Numbered from the stretch's first letter, positions 1 to 9,301 are shown. The stretch: 64,000 nucleotides of DNA from Acidovorax sp. A79 (GCF_041154505.1 NZ_AP028672.1:2513501-2577500), one strand, 5' to 3'. A program made the numbers and translations. Notes: generated by a model from the sequence alone, not told the origin.

Positions 1-1
1 C

Positions 2-457
2 CTGGACTCGGCCATGCACTACAACCCGCGCATCACCCGCATGCTGGGCACGGAGCGGGCCGCCCGCTGGGCACGTTTCCTGCGTGAGAACCTCTCGGGC
101 TTCGCGGCCAACATCTCGCTGGGCTTCATGCTGGGGCTCGTCCCGGCCTTTGCAGGGTTTTTCGGACTGGCCCTGGATGTGCGCCATGTCACACTGTCCA
201 CAGGCCAGGTGGGCGCGGCCAGCGCCGCGCTGGGCCTGGGAGTGCTGCACATGCCCGCCTTCTGGTGGGCCGTGGCGTCGCTTCCCTTGCTGGGCGCGCT
301 GAATGTCACCGTCAGTTTCTACCTGGCCTTCAGCCTCGCGCTGCGCGCGCAGAACGTGAGCGGCGTGGACCGGTCGCGCATCTACGCGGCGATCCGCGCG
401 CGCATGCGTTCGGCGCCCCTGAGTTTTTTCATGCCCGAACGCCGCACCGCGCCCTGA
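2..457 (+). CDS. Gcr-type 'site-specific recombinase' family membrane protein, C-terminal fragment
   Basis: The frame is open from the left edge, so only the last ~151 residues are present and the true start lies outside. The fragment resembles the C-terminus of the large membrane proteins annotated as site-specific recombinase (Gcr, COG4389) in Burkholderiales. Two hydrophobic stretches are seen (around ISLGFMLGLVPAFAGFFGLA and AFWWAVASLPLLGALNVTV), followed by a basic cytoplasmic-looking tail. Despite the family name no recombinase catalytic motif is visible in this part, and a membrane function is more likely. The assignment is by overall similarity from memory and is limited by the truncation. 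Confidence 0.7.
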   Translation: MDSAMHYNPRITRMLGTERAARWARFLRENLSGFAANISLGFMLGLVPAFAGFFGLALDVRHVTLSTGQVGAASAALGLGVLHMPAFWWAVASLPLLGALNVTVSFYLAFSLALRAQNVSGVDRSRIYAAIRARMRSAPLSFFMPERRTAP

Positions 458-623
458 GGCGCAGCGGCGGGTGGAACCAAGCGCCGCCCCTGTCCTACAG
501 AGACGTTTTGTTTCCGCCTGTAAATTCAGGCCACGCCAGGCGCACCCCTTCCCCCGCGGAGGCGGTGTGCGCCCGCTCCTTCACACCGACGGGCCAGCCC
601 GTCTGACGCAGAGGTCCCGAAAC

Positions 624-1880
624 ATGAATGAAATCCTGAGCTTCTGGGCGCAATGGCTGCGCCCCTCGGCCGGGTTGCCCACGGTGCAATGGTCGCTGCT
701 GCTCGCGGTGGCGGCCATGGTGGGCTATCTCACGCAGCGCCACACCGGCCTGCCCAAGGTGCTGGGCTACTCGCTGGTGGGCACCGCCGCCGGGCTCGCA
801 GGCTTCAGCGGCGCCGTGTGGCCGCTGCAGGGTATCGGCCTGTTCCTGCTGGAGCTGGGGATCGCCCTGGTGCTCTTTGAATGCGGTGGCCGCATCCCGC
901 TGCGCTGGTTCCGCCACAACCCCATGGTGCTGGTGCAGAGCATTGCTGAATCCGTGCTGACCTACTTTGCCGTGTACTGGGTGCTGGTGTGGCTGAACCT
1001 GCCCCCGCAGGTGGCCGGCCCGCTGGCGCTGGTGGCCCTGGCGGCATCGCCCGCCGTGCTCACGCGCGTGGTGGCGGACACCCGCGCGGCCGGCCCGGTG
1101 ACGGAGCGCGCCATCGTGCTCACCACCCTGTCCACCCTGTATGCGCTGACGCTGGGCAGCGCGAAGGCCGAGCTGATCAACCGCCAGAGCCTCACCGTGG
1201 TGGAGACCGTGTACCCGGTGATCGTGGTGCTGGGCGTTTCCATCGTGGTGGCGGCCGTGCTGGCGCTGGTCTTGCGCATGGCGCTGCGCTTCATGAGCCC
1301 CACGAGCGAGAACACCTCGATGCTGTTCCTCGCGCTGGTGGCGGCGGGCACCGCCGTGGCGGCGCACATGGGCGGTTCGGCGCCGCTGGCGGCGCTGCTG
1401 GGCGGCATGCTGCTCAAGCAGCTCAACCCGCGCCCCTGGGCATGGCCGCGCCAGCTGGGCAATGCGTCCTCGCTGCTGACCATGCTGATGTTCGTGCTGG
1501 TGTCCACCGTGGCCGCGCAGGCGGACTGGAGCGCGCCGGTGGCGGGCGTCGTGCTGGCACTGATCGCCGTGCGCCTGCTGGCCAAGGCCACGGGTGTCGC
1601 CCTGGGCAACGTGGGCAGCGGCGCCAGCTGGAAGCAGGCCCTGTGGGTGGGCTGCGCCATGACGCCGATGTCGTCCATCGCGCTGCTGATTGCCTCGCAG
1701 TTCGTGCTCGCCTCGCCCTCCACGGGCCACGTGATCGCCGGCGTGGCGCTGCCCGCCATCCTGCTCATGGAAGTGCTGGGCGCCGTGATCGCCACCGTGG
1801 CCATCTACCGCGCGGGCGAGAGCTCTAAACCCTGGGCGCCACTGACGACCCGTGGCCACAACGGAGACACCCCATCGTGA
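624..1880 (+). CDS. Cation:proton antiporter, CPA2 (KefB/Na_H exchanger-like) family
   Basis: Predicted 418-residue inner-membrane protein made almost entirely of hydrophobic helices (roughly 11-12), as in Na+/H+ or K+/H+ exchangers of the CPA2 family. Typical features are the N-terminal helix followed by [19 protein letters not shown] and the [12 protein letters not shown] segment. There is no C-terminal TrkA-N domain, so it is the short form. The ATG at 624 is chosen because it directly precedes the first hydrophobic segment; the open frame extends upstream without a membrane-like sequence. Its stop overlaps the next start by 4 bases (GTGA), implying translational coupling to the YbdK-type ligase. 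Ion specificity cannot be read from the sequence. Confidence 0.8.
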   Translation: MNEILSFWAQWLRPSAGLPTVQWSLLLAVAAMVGYLTQRHTGLPKVLGYSLVGTAAGLAGFSGAVWPLQGIGLFLLELGIALVLFECGGRIPLRWFRHNPMVLVQSIAESVLTYFAVYWVLVWLNLPPQVAGPLALVALAASPAVLTRVVADTRAAGPVTERAIVLTTLSTLYALTLGSAKAELINRQSLTVVETVYPVIVVLGVSIVVAAVLALVLRMALRFMSPTSENTSMLFLALVAAGTAVAAHMGGSAPLAALLGGMLLKQLNPRPWAWPRQLGNASSLLTMLMFVLVSTVAAQADWSAPVAGVVLALIAVRLLAKATGVALGNVGSGASWKQALWVGCAMTPMSSIALLIASQFVLASPSTGHVIAGVALPAILLMEVLGAVIATVAIYRAGESSKPWAPLTTRGHNGDTPS

Positions 1881-3001
1881 GTCTTGAAGCCTTCAACCAT
1901 TCCGAACCGCTGACGCTGGGCGTCGAGCTGGAGCTGCAGCTCGTCAACACCAACGACTACGACCTGGCCCCCTATGCCGAGGACATGCTGCGCCTCATGA
2001 AGAAAACCCCGCTGCCCGGCAGCGTGGTGCCCGAGATGACGAACAGCATGATCGAGATCTCCACGGGCATCTGCCATTCCAGCAGCGAGGTGCTGGGCCA
2101 GCTCACGCCCATCCGCGACGCGCTGGTCAAGAGCGCCGACAAGCTCAACATCGCCGTGGTGGGCGGCGGCACGCACCCGTTCCAGCAATGGCACGAGCGG
2201 CGCATCTACGACAAGCCGCGCTTTCGCGAGCTGTCGGAGCTGTACGGCTACCTGTCCAAGCAGTTCACCATCTTCGGCCAGCACGTGCACATCGGCTGCC
2301 CCGACGCGAACGCCGCGCTGCTCATGCTGCACCGCATGTCGCGCTACATCCCGCACTTCATCGCGCTGTCGGCATCGAGCCCCTACGTGCAGGGACAGGA
2401 CACGGCGTTCGACTCGGCGCGCCTGAACTCGGTGTTCGCGTTTCCGCTCTCGGGCCGCGCCCCGCTGGCGCTCACGTGGGAGGACTTCACCGCCTACTTC
2501 GACAAGATGACGCGCACCGGCGTGGTCAAGAGCATGAAGGACTTCTACTGGGACATCCGCCCCAAGCCCGAGTTCGGCACCATCGAGATCCGCGTGTTCG
2601 ACACCCCGCTCACCATCGAGCGCGCCGCCGCGCTGGCGGGCTACGTGCAGTCGCTGGGCGCCTGGTTTCTGGCCGAGCAGCCCTTCATGCCCACCGAGGA
2701 CGACTACCTGGTCTACACCTACAACCGCTTCCAGGCCTGCCGCTTCGGCATGGACGCGGTGTACGTGGACCCGGCCACGGGCGACCACATGCCGCTGCGC
2801 GAGCACATCCTCAAGACCATGGACAAGATCGCCGGCCACGCCGCCGTGCAAGGCGCATCGAGCGCCATGCACATGCTGCGCACCGAGGTCGAAGCGGGCC
2901 AGAACGATGCGCGCTGGCTGCGCGAGCGCCAGCGCGAGGAGCAACTGCTGGCCGAGGTCAGCCGCCAGGCGGCGCAGCGCTTTCGCGGCGCCACGGCCTG
3001 A
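1877..3001 (+). CDS. ybdK: YbdK-type carboxylate-amine ligase (glutamate-cysteine ligase family 2)
   Basis: The 374-residue protein matches the usual length (~370) of the YbdK/GCS2 family, which makes gamma-glutamyl or similar amide bonds using ATP. The N-terminal [10 protein letters not shown] strand, the conserved THPF segment with WHERRIYD, and the HVHIGCPD metal/nucleotide-binding strand are all present. The start is a GTG overlapping the antiporter stop (GTGA). Pairing with a CPA2 antiporter recalls glutathione-linked K+ efflux systems, but that link is inference. The gene converges on the tautomerase pseudogene, whose original stop (3020) lies just beyond this gene's stop. Confidence 0.85.
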   Translation: MSLEAFNHSEPLTLGVELELQLVNTNDYDLAPYAEDMLRLMKKTPLPGSVVPEMTNSMIEISTGICHSSSEVLGQLTPIRDALVKSADKLNIAVVGGGTHPFQQWHERRIYDKPRFRELSELYGYLSKQFTIFGQHVHIGCPDANAALLMLHRMSRYIPHFIALSASSPYVQGQDTAFDSARLNSVFAFPLSGRAPLALTWEDFTAYFDKMTRTGVVKSMKDFYWDIRPKPEFGTIEIRVFDTPLTIERAAALAGYVQSLGAWFLAEQPFMPTEDDYLVYTYNRFQACRFGMDAVYVDPATGDHMPLREHILKTMDKIAGHAAVQGASSAMHMLRTEVEAGQNDARWLRERQREEQLLAEVSRQAAQRFRGATA

Positions 3002-3019
3002 TCCTGCGCGGCCCCGCCG

Positions 3020-3389
3020 TCACGCCGGCAGCACCGCCAGCTGGCGCGAGCGCTGCGTGCGCCCGCCATGGCCCCAGTCGCTGGCGGGCAGCTCCCGCAC
3101 CACCACGTAGCTGGCGCTGCAGCTCCGCGAACGCCGCCTGGATGAAGGCGGCCTTCTCTTCCTGCGTGTTCGTGCCCTGCGTGATGCTGATCTCCAGCAA
3201 CGCCGTGGGCTGTTCGGCCGGCGCACCGCCGATGTGCCAGCGCGCGGCGGGCAGGTCGTCGATGACCACCGCCGTCACCCCGCGGCGCTTGCCCAGCAGG
3301 TCCACCGTGAGGTCCGTCAGCGCGCCGGCCAGTTGCCGGTAGCGTTCGGGGTTTTGCAGCGGGGCCAGTTTCAGAACGAGGGTTGGCAT
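3020..3389 (-). pseudogene. Tautomerase-family protein, frameshifted near the C-terminus
   Basis: The frame starting at 3389 (ATG, preceded by an AGGAAG ribosome site) begins MPTLVLKLAP with the catalytic N-terminal proline and reads a tautomerase-like sequence through AAFIQAAFAELQRQL. It then runs into low-complexity RGGAGAARQR sequence and does not stop until 2958, inside the ybdK-like gene. A neighbouring frame carries the expected family ending, SYVVVRELPASDWGHGGRTQ, and stops at 3020, clear of ybdK. The break is near 3107-3115 and looks like a small deletion with frame change. It is either a real lesion or a sequencing error. The catalytic Pro is intact, so a partly active product cannot be excluded. 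Confidence 0.7.
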
Positions 3390-3598
3390 GGTGCTGTCTT
3401 CCTTTCTTGCGGGGTGGGAGCAGCAGGGGACGGCGTGTTCAGCCCGGCGCTGCGCAAAACCCAAAGGCCCGCGCGCACCAGAGTGCGCGCCAGCCAGGCG
3501 TGGGCGTCACGAAGGGCCTGCTGGCGCAGCCGCAGCGCGTCGCGCCGGGCGCAATCGCGCAGCCTCTGGTACTCAGCGGGGTGCATGGGCTGGTGCAT
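3371..3598 (-). CDS. Small hypothetical protein upstream of the tautomerase
   Basis: A 75-residue product starting MHQPMHPAEY, with a good AAAGGAA ribosome site just before the ATG at 3598. It is rich in Arg, Ala and Leu, with an amphipathic helix in the first half (EYQRLRDCARRDALRLRQQ) and a weakly hydrophobic segment (LVRAGLWVLRSAG). The 3' end overlaps the tautomerase start by 19 bases, so the two form an operon divergent from the LysR gene at 3728. I do not recognise the family. The ribosome site and operon position make it more likely real than not. Confidence 0.5.
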   Translation of the reverse strand: MHQPMHPAEYQRLRDCARRDALRLRQQALRDAHAWLARTLVRAGLWVLRSAGLNTPSPAAPTPQERKTAPCQPSF

Positions 3599-3727
3599 GG
3601 CGGTTCCTTTCGAGGGCTGTTTTGCAGGGCTTGAAGCCACTGTAGGCAGCCCCGGGCGCGGCGGAAACGGCCCACGGCGCAAGACCGTTTTGCGCGGATT
3701 GCAAGGCCCCGCCGTTACCATCGCCCC

Positions 3728-4304
3728 ATGCGCGAGATCCGCTTTGAAGACATGCACCTGTTCGTACGCGTGGCCGACCTGGGCTCGCTCTCGGCGGTGG
3801 CGCGCGAGCGCGGCGCGCCGGTGAGCCAGGTCTCGCGCACCCTGTCGCGCATCGAGCAAGCCTGCGGCGCGCGGCTGCTGCACCGCTCCACGCATGGCCT
3901 CGCGCCCACACCCGAGGGACTGACCTTCCTGGACTACTGCCGCCGCATCACGGGCACGCTCGACGAGCTGGAAGGCGAATTCGCCCACCAGCGCGGTGGC
4001 TTTCCTGAACCATTGGCCCTTCCTCGTCGATGGAGAACCCCGCGTGCTGGTGGCCGAGGGCCACTGGCGCTCGGGCAGCACCGCCATCACGGCGCGCATG
4101 GCGCTGCAGGGCCTGGGCATTGCGCGCCTGGCCACGGTGGTGGCCGAGCCCCTCGTGCGCCAGGGCCTGCTGGCGCCCGTGCTCGCCGACTGCGTGGACC
4201 TGCAGCCCAGCCCCATCCATGCCATCACCCTCACCCGCAGGCACCGGCTGCCCAAGATCCAGGCCTGCATCGACCACTGGGCGCGGTGGTTTGACCCGCG
4301 CTAG
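3728..4304 (+). pseudogene. LysR-family transcriptional regulator, internally deleted and frameshifted
   Basis: Residues 1-90 from the ATG at 3728 are a good LysR winged-helix domain (RFEDMHLFVRVADLGSLSAV, then a recognition helix in APVSQVSRTLSRIEQ). After about position 4000 this frame degenerates. A second frame (about 3996-4304) resumes with the end of a LysR effector domain (FLVDGEPRVLVAEGHWRSG, ARMALQGLGIARL, VDLQPSPIHAITLTRRHRLP). Roughly 110 residues of the central effector domain are missing and the halves are in different frames, so a normal regulator cannot be made. It is divergent from the small gene and tautomerase pair, its presumed target. Confidence 0.8.
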
Positions 4305-4413
4305 CGCACCACCATGCCACGCTCTTTTTTGCTGCCGCACATGTTTTCTGATTTTTGGCCCTCCCCGGCCCACCATCCACACCGCACACACCCCATGACC
4401 ACAAGGCCCTGCC

Positions 4414-5397
4414 ATGGGTGAGTTCGACCTGATCGCCCGCTACTTCACGCGCCCCGCGCGCCCCGGCGGCGCCGTGGCCCTGGGCGTGGGAGACGACTGC
4501 GCGCTGCTGGCGCCTGCGCCCGGCATGCAGCTGGCCATCTCCAGCGACATGCTGGTGGAGGGCCGCCACTTCTTTGCGGACGTGGACCCCGAGGCCCTGG
4601 GCCACAAGGCGCTGGCCGTGAACCTGTCGGACCTGGCGGCCTGTGGCGCGCGCCCGCTGGCGTTCACCCTCGCCCTGTCGTTGCCCCGGGTGGACGAGGC
4701 CTGGCTCGCGGGCTTCTCGCGCGGGCTGCTGGCGCTGGCCGACGCCCACGGCTGTGCGCTGGTGGGCGGCGACACCACGCAGGGCCCGCTCAATATCTGC
4801 ATCACGGTATTTGGCGAGGTCCCCCCGGGCCAGGCCCTGCTGCGCAGCGGCGCACGGACCGGCGACGACATCTATGTCAGCGGCACGCTGGGCGACGCCC
4901 GCCTGGCGCTGGAAGCCCTGCTGGGCCACGCCCCCCTGCCCGCCGGCGTGCTGGCCCGCGCGCGCCAGCGGCTGGAGCGCCCCACCCCGCGCGTGGCCCT
5001 GGGCCTGGCCCTGCGCGGGGTGGCCAGCAGCGCCATGGATGTGAGCGACGGGCTGCTGGGCGACCTGTCGCACATCCTCAAGGCCTCGGGCGTCGGGGCC
5101 CGCATCGACACGCACATTACTTCAAAAATGATAGCTTCCAGCGCTTATTCATCAAGCGCCGGCGGCCAATTTGACTTGGAATTGATCAACCAATGCACGC
5201 TGGCAGGCGGCGACGACTATGAGCTGGCCTTCACCGCCCCGCCCGCACGGCGTGACGCCGTAGCCGCCGCGTCGCAGGCCAGCGGCACGCCCGTCACCCG
5301 CATCGGCACCGTGCGGGCCGAGCCCGGACTGCAGCTGCTGGACGCGCAGGGCCAGCCCATGGACAACCGCTACGCCTCGTTCGACCATTTCCGGTAA
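4414..5397 (+). CDS. thiL: Thiamine-monophosphate kinase
   Basis: Phosphorylates thiamine monophosphate to thiamine diphosphate with ATP in the cytoplasm. The 327-residue product has the AIR-synthase-like fold motifs: GEFDLIARYF at the start, GVGDDCALL, SSDMLVEGRHF, GHKALAVNLSDLAACGA, the VGGDTTQGP loop and DVSDGLLGDL. Near residues 236-254 there is an extra stretch (ITSKMIASSAYSSSAG) between DTH and the conserved QFDLELINQ..GGDDYELAF segment. It is encoded by a copy of the dispersed palindrome inserted in frame (5121-5175) and its codon composition differs from the rest. The enzyme probably tolerates the insert in a surface loop. Confidence 0.93.
   Translation: MGEFDLIARYFTRPARPGGAVALGVGDDCALLAPAPGMQLAISSDMLVEGRHFFADVDPEALGHKALAVNLSDLAACGARPLAFTLALSLPRVDEAWLAGFSRGLLALADAHGCALVGGDTTQGPLNICITVFGEVPPGQALLRSGARTGDDIYVSGTLGDARLALEALLGHAPLPAGVLARARQRLERPTPRVALGLALRGVASSAMDVSDGLLGDLSHILKASGVGARIDTHITSKMIASSAYSSSAGGQFDLELINQCTLAGGDDYELAFTAPPARRDAVAAASQASGTPVTRIGTVRAEPGLQLLDAQGQPMDNRYASFDHFR
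5121..5175. repeat. Dispersed palindrome copy inside thiL (in frame)
   Basis: ATAGCTTCCAGCGCTTATTCA then TCAAGCGCCGGCGGCCAATTT. It adds ~18 codons to thiL without a frame change or stop. Confidence 0.88.
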
Positions 5398-5523
5398 CGG
5401 GCCCCGGCGGCCGGCGGCCACTTTTTTTCGCGGACCATGAATCCTTTGGCGAAACCAGCGGCTCTTGGTGGGGGAGGCGCCCTGTGCTGGCACCTCCTTC
5501 AACCGACCAAGGAACCAATTCCC

Positions 5524-5727
5524 ATGCTGTACCGCAAGAACATCACCCGCCCCGAAAGCCTGCTGCGCGTTGTGGGGGGCGTCGCCCTCATCGCTGCGGG
5601 GCTGTGGTGGCTGGCCGCATCCCCCTTGGGCCTGGCGCTGACCGCCGCGGGCGTCGGCAGCATCCTGAGCGGCGCGTTGGGCTACTGCCCCGCCTGCGCC
5701 ATGGTGGGCCGCAGGCCCGTGGAATGA
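5524..5727 (+). CDS. DUF2892 / YgaP-like small inner-membrane protein
   Basis: A 67-residue protein with a well placed AAGGAA ribosome site before the ATG at 5524. It begins MLYRKNITRPESLLRVVGG and has two hydrophobic stretches (VALIAAGLWWLAASPLGLAL and a Gly-rich second one) ending with CPACAMVG. That is the pattern of the DUF2892 family, seen as free proteins or as the membrane tail of rhodanese YgaP. The role of free copies is unknown. The Cys pair in YCPAC is conserved in my recollection of the family. Confidence 0.75.
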   Translation: MLYRKNITRPESLLRVVGGVALIAAGLWWLAASPLGLALTAAGVGSILSGALGYCPACAMVGRRPVE

Positions 5728-5733
5728 CATGAG

Positions 5734-5823
5734 ACATTCCCCCCTCGAGTCGCTTCGCGCCTTCACCCCCCGCTCTCACGCTGCGCGCGGGCAGGGAGGC
5801 GCAGCCAGCGCGCCGGTCTCATG
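5734..5823. repeat. Comamonadaceae-type intergenic repeat, second family (copy 1)
   Basis: The segment with TCGCTTCGCGCCTTCACCCC followed by CTC..GCTGCGCG recurs at 12013-12070 (GGCGCTTCGCGCCTTCACCCC..TCTCGCTGCGCG). Both copies lie just after a stop codon. They are short, GC-rich and partly self-complementary (GGCGCTTCGCGCC type). The repeat is non-coding; its function is unknown. Confidence 0.55.
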
Positions 5824-5862
5824 GGCTGCGGGTGGCGCAATGCACCGTGGAGAACTGAGAGG

Positions 5863-6414
5863 ATGAGCCCGACCCAACCACTACCCACGCTCGCCCAGCT
5901 GCTGCCCGCGGCGCGCAGCGGCGACGCCGTGGCGATGGAGCAGCTGCTGCGCCTGACCCGCCCCGACATCCGCCGCTATGCGCTGCGCCACTGCGCGGCC
6001 ACCACGGCCACCGACGACGTGGTGCAGGAGGCGCTCATCATCGTCTACCGCCGGGTGGGCGCGCTGCGCGAGGTGGCGGCGTTTGGCGGCTGGGTGGTGC
6101 GCATCGTGCAGCGGCTGTGCATGCGGCCCATGCTCGCGTGGCTCAAGGCCGAGCCCCTGGCGCAGGTGGAGGACACGCTGGCATGGTCGCACCGGCCCGA
6201 CCACGAACTGCGCCACGACCTGGCCCTGGCCATCGACTCGCTGCCCCCCCTCTACCGCGACGCGCTGCTCCTGCGCGACTTCGAGGAGCTGACCATCGAG
6301 GAGATGGCCCAGCGCCTGGGCGTGACGCGCGAAGCGGCCAAGAGCCGCCTGCACCGCGCGCGGACCCTGGTGCGGGAGTACCTTTCCGCGCCCGCCAGCA
6401 CCCCGGGGCCTTGA
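5863..6414 (+). CDS. RNA polymerase sigma factor, ECF-like sigma-70 family
   Basis: A 183-residue protein with region 2 (RPDIRRYALRHC, then TDDVVQEALIIVYRRVGAL, a typical DxxQExF-like segment) and region 4 (LPPLYRDALLLRDFEELTIEEMAQ, then GVTREAAKSRLHRART helix-turn-helix). The length is normal for an ECF sigma factor. The ATG at 5863 is close behind a GAGAGG sequence; the upstream extension in frame is short and not conserved-looking. No anti-sigma gene follows: the next gene is an unrelated small protein. Its trigger and regulon are therefore unknown. Confidence 0.85.
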   Translation: MSPTQPLPTLAQLLPAARSGDAVAMEQLLRLTRPDIRRYALRHCAATTATDDVVQEALIIVYRRVGALREVAAFGGWVVRIVQRLCMRPMLAWLKAEPLAQVEDTLAWSHRPDHELRHDLALAIDSLPPLYRDALLLRDFEELTIEEMAQRLGVTREAAKSRLHRARTLVREYLSAPASTPGP

Positions 6415-6509
6415 GGCCAGGCGCCAAAGCGGCCGCGCTGCGCAATAGTTCACGCGGCGCCCTGCGGGCTTTTGCAACGCCAGGCCCGCAGCGTGCAACA
6501 TCACGCCCC

Positions 6510-6863
6510 ATGGCCTACACCTACCTGTTCTTTCAACCCGCCCGGCTGCCGCTGCGCACGGAGGACCTCTCGCCCGACACCGTGCTGGTGCTGCGCGACA
6601 TCGAGCACATCAAGGCATCGCTCGCCCAGGTGCTGCCGGGGCTGGAATGGGCCCTGCCCACCTGGGGCCATGCCACGGTGCTGGGCCACGGGGTGGAGTT
6701 CCACCTTCCCGAGAACGTCTCCGAAGGCCCGCTGGCCATGCATTGCTCGCTGCGCACCGACTACACCGCGTGGGTGCAGGCGCTGTGCGACACGCTGGGC
6801 TGGCTGGCCTTCGACGAAACGCCCATGTGCCTGCAGCCCCACGGGCCGCCCTTTCCCGCTTGA
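6510..6863 (+). CDS. Conserved hypothetical protein
   Basis: A 117-residue soluble protein beginning MAYTYLFFQPARLPLRTEDL. It has good codon usage and an uninterrupted frame, with no signal peptide, membrane segment or recognised catalytic motif. The composition (Trp, Leu and acidic residues; segments GLEWALPTWGHATVLG and FHLPENVSEGPLAMHCSL) suggests a small globular fold. It follows the sigma factor by 95 bases and converges on the nitroreductase gene. I do not recognise the family and assign no function. Confidence 0.65.
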   Translation: MAYTYLFFQPARLPLRTEDLSPDTVLVLRDIEHIKASLAQVLPGLEWALPTWGHATVLGHGVEFHLPENVSEGPLAMHCSLRTDYTAWVQALCDTLGWLAFDETPMCLQPHGPPFPA

Positions 6864-6983
6864 CGCGCCGCGCGCGAAGCCCCGGTTCGACGCCGCCGCC
6901 CGGCGGGAACGGGAAGCCGCCCCGGCCCTCCAGCCAACCAGCCAGCCGGCAAACAGGCCTTCCTTGCGCGGCGACCGCCCCGC

Positions 6984-8162
6984 TCAGGCGCGCACGAACT
7001 GCGCCAGCGGCCGGCGCGGCGTGGCGGGCACCTCGCCCTGCGGGTAGCCGATGCGGCAGAACATCTGCACCGTGGCATCGTCCGCGCTGCGCGGCGCGGG
7101 CCGCCCCAGCACCAGCTGGTGCACGCGCTCGTAGTGCGGCGCCATCTCGGCGAACTCCTGCAGCGCCTGGCTCATGGGGTGCATACCCACGCCCAGCGCC
7201 GTGGCCCGCAGCTGCAGGCGCGCATAGGCCCGACCTGCCTGGACCTGGTCGGCGCGCGTGTTGCCGCCCGCGATCCACACAAAACCCATGGCCGTGCGGC
7301 TGTGGCCTTCGAAGCGGCCCATCGCGCTCTCGTAGGCCGCGCTGCCTTCGGCGGGCGGCGCCGTGCGGTCGAACATGCCCAGCGCCGCCACCGCCCGCAC
7401 GAAGGGCGAGTTCAGGGAGATGCCGTCGCGGTGGCGCAGGATTTCGGAGGGGCCCACGCGCGTGAGGTGGATGCTCTCCATCATCGTGCGCGGGGTGAGC
7501 AGCTCGACCTGTGCGGATTCCCAGCACAGCGCGCGCAGCGGCCCCAGGCGGGCATCGTCCACCGTTCCCCCGGCCTGCAGCGGCGCCCCGGGGCGCTGGC
7601 TGGCCAGCAGCGCGGCCAGCACCTCGGGCGCCACGGGGCGGGCCGTGTCGAAGTCGCTCTTGGGCGTGCGGCGCTGCAGCACCTGCGCAAACAGCGGATC
7701 GGGCTGGCCCGCGGGCTGGAGGGTGACACGCGCCACGGGCCGGTCGTCCCAGGCGGTCAGCGCCTCGGGCAGCGGGCCCTGCGGCCACAGCTGCACCTCG
7801 CTGCCCGCGCCTTGCTGCGCCAATGCCAGCACCAGCAGCTCCAGGAACGCCCCGTGGCCGATCAGGATCTGTCGGCCCAGCGGGTCGGTGTGCGGCAGCA
7901 CGCGCTCGCGGTCGGTGCGCAGGGTAATCACGCCGTCCTCGCGCAGGTCCACCACCCAGGGCTGCAGGTTGTGCGGGTTCGGCGCGGTGATGGCGTAGGC
8001 CACGGCGCGGCGGCGCACCTCGGTCTCGCCCACGGGGCCCTGCCAGGCCTCGACCGCCTCGGCGGGGTAGTGCGGGCCGGCCACGCCACACGCGGCCAGC
8101 GTGCCCGTGGCGGCGGCGATGGTGCCACCACCGGCCAATCGAATGAAGTTGCGGCGATGCAT
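6984..8162 (-). CDS. Acg-type nitroreductase family protein with Tat lipoprotein-like signal
   Basis: The 392-residue protein starts MHRRNFIRLAGGG, a twin-arginine signal, followed by TLAACG, a possible lipobox, so it is probably exported folded with cofactor and perhaps lipid-anchored. The rest resembles the Acg/FMN-binding oxidoreductase branch of the nitroreductase superfamily: NPHNLQPWVVDL near the N-terminus, RRTPKSDFDTARPV mid-protein, and GVGMHPMSQALQEF with RIGYPQGEVP near the end. The start at 8162 is supported by AAGGAG. It lies 39 bases behind the epimerase gene on the same strand, with a LysR gene divergent to both. The substrate is unknown. Confidence 0.75.
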   Translation of the reverse strand: MHRRNFIRLAGGGTIAAATGTLAACGVAGPHYPAEAVEAWQGPVGETEVRRRAVAYAITAPNPHNLQPWVVDLREDGVITLRTDRERVLPHTDPLGRQILIGHGAFLELLVLALAQQGAGSEVQLWPQGPLPEALTAWDDRPVARVTLQPAGQPDPLFAQVLQRRTPKSDFDTARPVAPEVLAALLASQRPGAPLQAGGTVDDARLGPLRALCWESAQVELLTPRTMMESIHLTRVGPSEILRHRDGISLNSPFVRAVAALGMFDRTAPPAEGSAAYESAMGRFEGHSRTAMGFVWIAGGNTRADQVQAGRAYARLQLRATALGVGMHPMSQALQEFAEMAPHYERVHQLVLGRPAPRSADDATVQMFCRIGYPQGEVPATPRRPLAQFVRA

Positions 8163-8201
8163 GGAGACGCTCCTTGGAGGGGTGAGAAAGACAGACACGG
8201 G

Positions 8202-9242
8202 TCAGGCCAGCGCGGCACGGCGCGCCTGCGGGGCCAGCAGCCCCAGGTCGGCGAGCGCCTGGCGCACCGCCTGGTCGAAGGGCGTGTGGGGTTCATCGCC
8301 GATGAGCGCGCGCAGGCGCGTGTTGTCCAGCCGGTGCGGCGTGCTCCACAGGTAGCGCATGGCCGCCAGCGCGGCGAACGTGGGCGCCACGGCGCCCGCG
8401 ATGCGCAGCAGCGGCCAGGGCAGCCGCCCTACCCGCAGCGCGCCGGCATCGGGCAGCCAGCCCTGTTCCGCCGCAATGGCCGTGAAGCTGTGCAGCCATT
8501 GCCGGGCGCTGGCGTGGTGCCCCGCGAAATGCAGGCATTCAAAGGCGGCCAGGCGATGCCGCTCCTGGGCCACGCGCACGAAGGCACGCGCCAGGTCGGG
8601 CAGGTAGGCCCAGGGTGTGGCCACGTCCAGCGGGCCGGGCCAGGTGATGCGGCCCCGGGGCAGCTCCCTGGCGATGGCCTGGTCGAGCCAGCTGCCCGTG
8701 CCGCTGCCAAAGAAGTCGCCCGCGCGCACCACCACCGCCCGCAGTCCGCCGTCCCGCGTGGCGGCGGCCAGGCGCTGCTCGAGCTGCACGCGCAGGCGGC
8801 CCTTGAAACCGGTGGCGGCCTGGGGCGTGCCCTCGTGCAGCACGGCGGGCATGCCCTCGCCGAAGTTGTAGACGTTCCCGGGCAGCATGAGCGTGGCGCC
8901 CAGCGTGCGCGTGACGGCGACCGCCGCCTCCATGAGGGCGGGCGCCTCGTCGCGCCAGGCCTTGTGCGTGTAGGCCGGGTTGAGCGCATGCACCACCACC
9001 TGGGCGCCCCGGGCCTGCGCCGCCAGCGCGGGGGTGTCCTGCACCGCCGCGGGCAGCCACCACACGCCGGGGATGGCCGGCAGCGCCGCTCCCTGGGCGC
9101 CCGGCCGCACCTGCGCCAGCACCTGCCAGCCCGCCTGGGCGAAAGCGCGGGCGGCGGCCTGCCCCAGGCGGCCCCGGCCTCCAAGGATCAGCACGGTGGA
9201 AGCCGCCGGGGCGGCGGTGCTGGGCGTGGCGCTGGTGGTCAT
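8202..9242 (-). CDS. NAD(P)-dependent epimerase/dehydratase family protein (atypical SDR)
   Basis: A 346-residue protein with an N-terminal Rossmann fold: VLILGGRGRLGQAAARAFAQ is the glycine-rich dinucleotide-binding loop (GGxGxxG type), followed by WQVLAQVRPG. The YNFG segment (NVYNFGEGMPA) is where the SDR Tyr would lie, but no clear YxxxK is seen, so it fits the atypical SDR group. It is first in a two-gene minus-strand operon with the nitroreductase and is divergent from the LysR gene at 9378, probably its regulator. The substrate cannot be inferred. Confidence 0.75.
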   Translation of the reverse strand: MTTSATPSTAAPAASTVLILGGRGRLGQAAARAFAQAGWQVLAQVRPGAQGAALPAIPGVWWLPAAVQDTPALAAQARGAQVVVHALNPAYTHKAWRDEAPALMEAAVAVTRTLGATLMLPGNVYNFGEGMPAVLHEGTPQAATGFKGRLRVQLEQRLAAATRDGGLRAVVVRAGDFFGSGTGSWLDQAIARELPRGRITWPGPLDVATPWAYLPDLARAFVRVAQERHRLAAFECLHFAGHHASARQWLHSFTAIAAEQGWLPDAGALRVGRLPWPLLRIAGAVAPTFAALAAMRYLWSTPHRLDNTRLRALIGDEPHTPFDQAVRQALADLGLLAPQARRAALA

Positions 9243-9301
9243 TGGGGGCCTTTGTGAAAAGAAGGAATGGGGTGATTGTGGAAATGCGCGGCGAACTACA
9301 C

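Noticed and set aside
2..457. Interpretation of the first gene as an active integrase marking a mobile element
   Set aside because: The 'site-specific recombinase' label of the Gcr family is historical. The fragment is hydrophobic, shows no recombinase motif, and no att sites or mobile genes adjoin it.
5401..5430. GGCC-GGC-GGCC followed by seven T as a thiL terminator
   Set aside because: The pairing is only 4 bp with a 3-base loop; too weak to call although the T run is suggestive.
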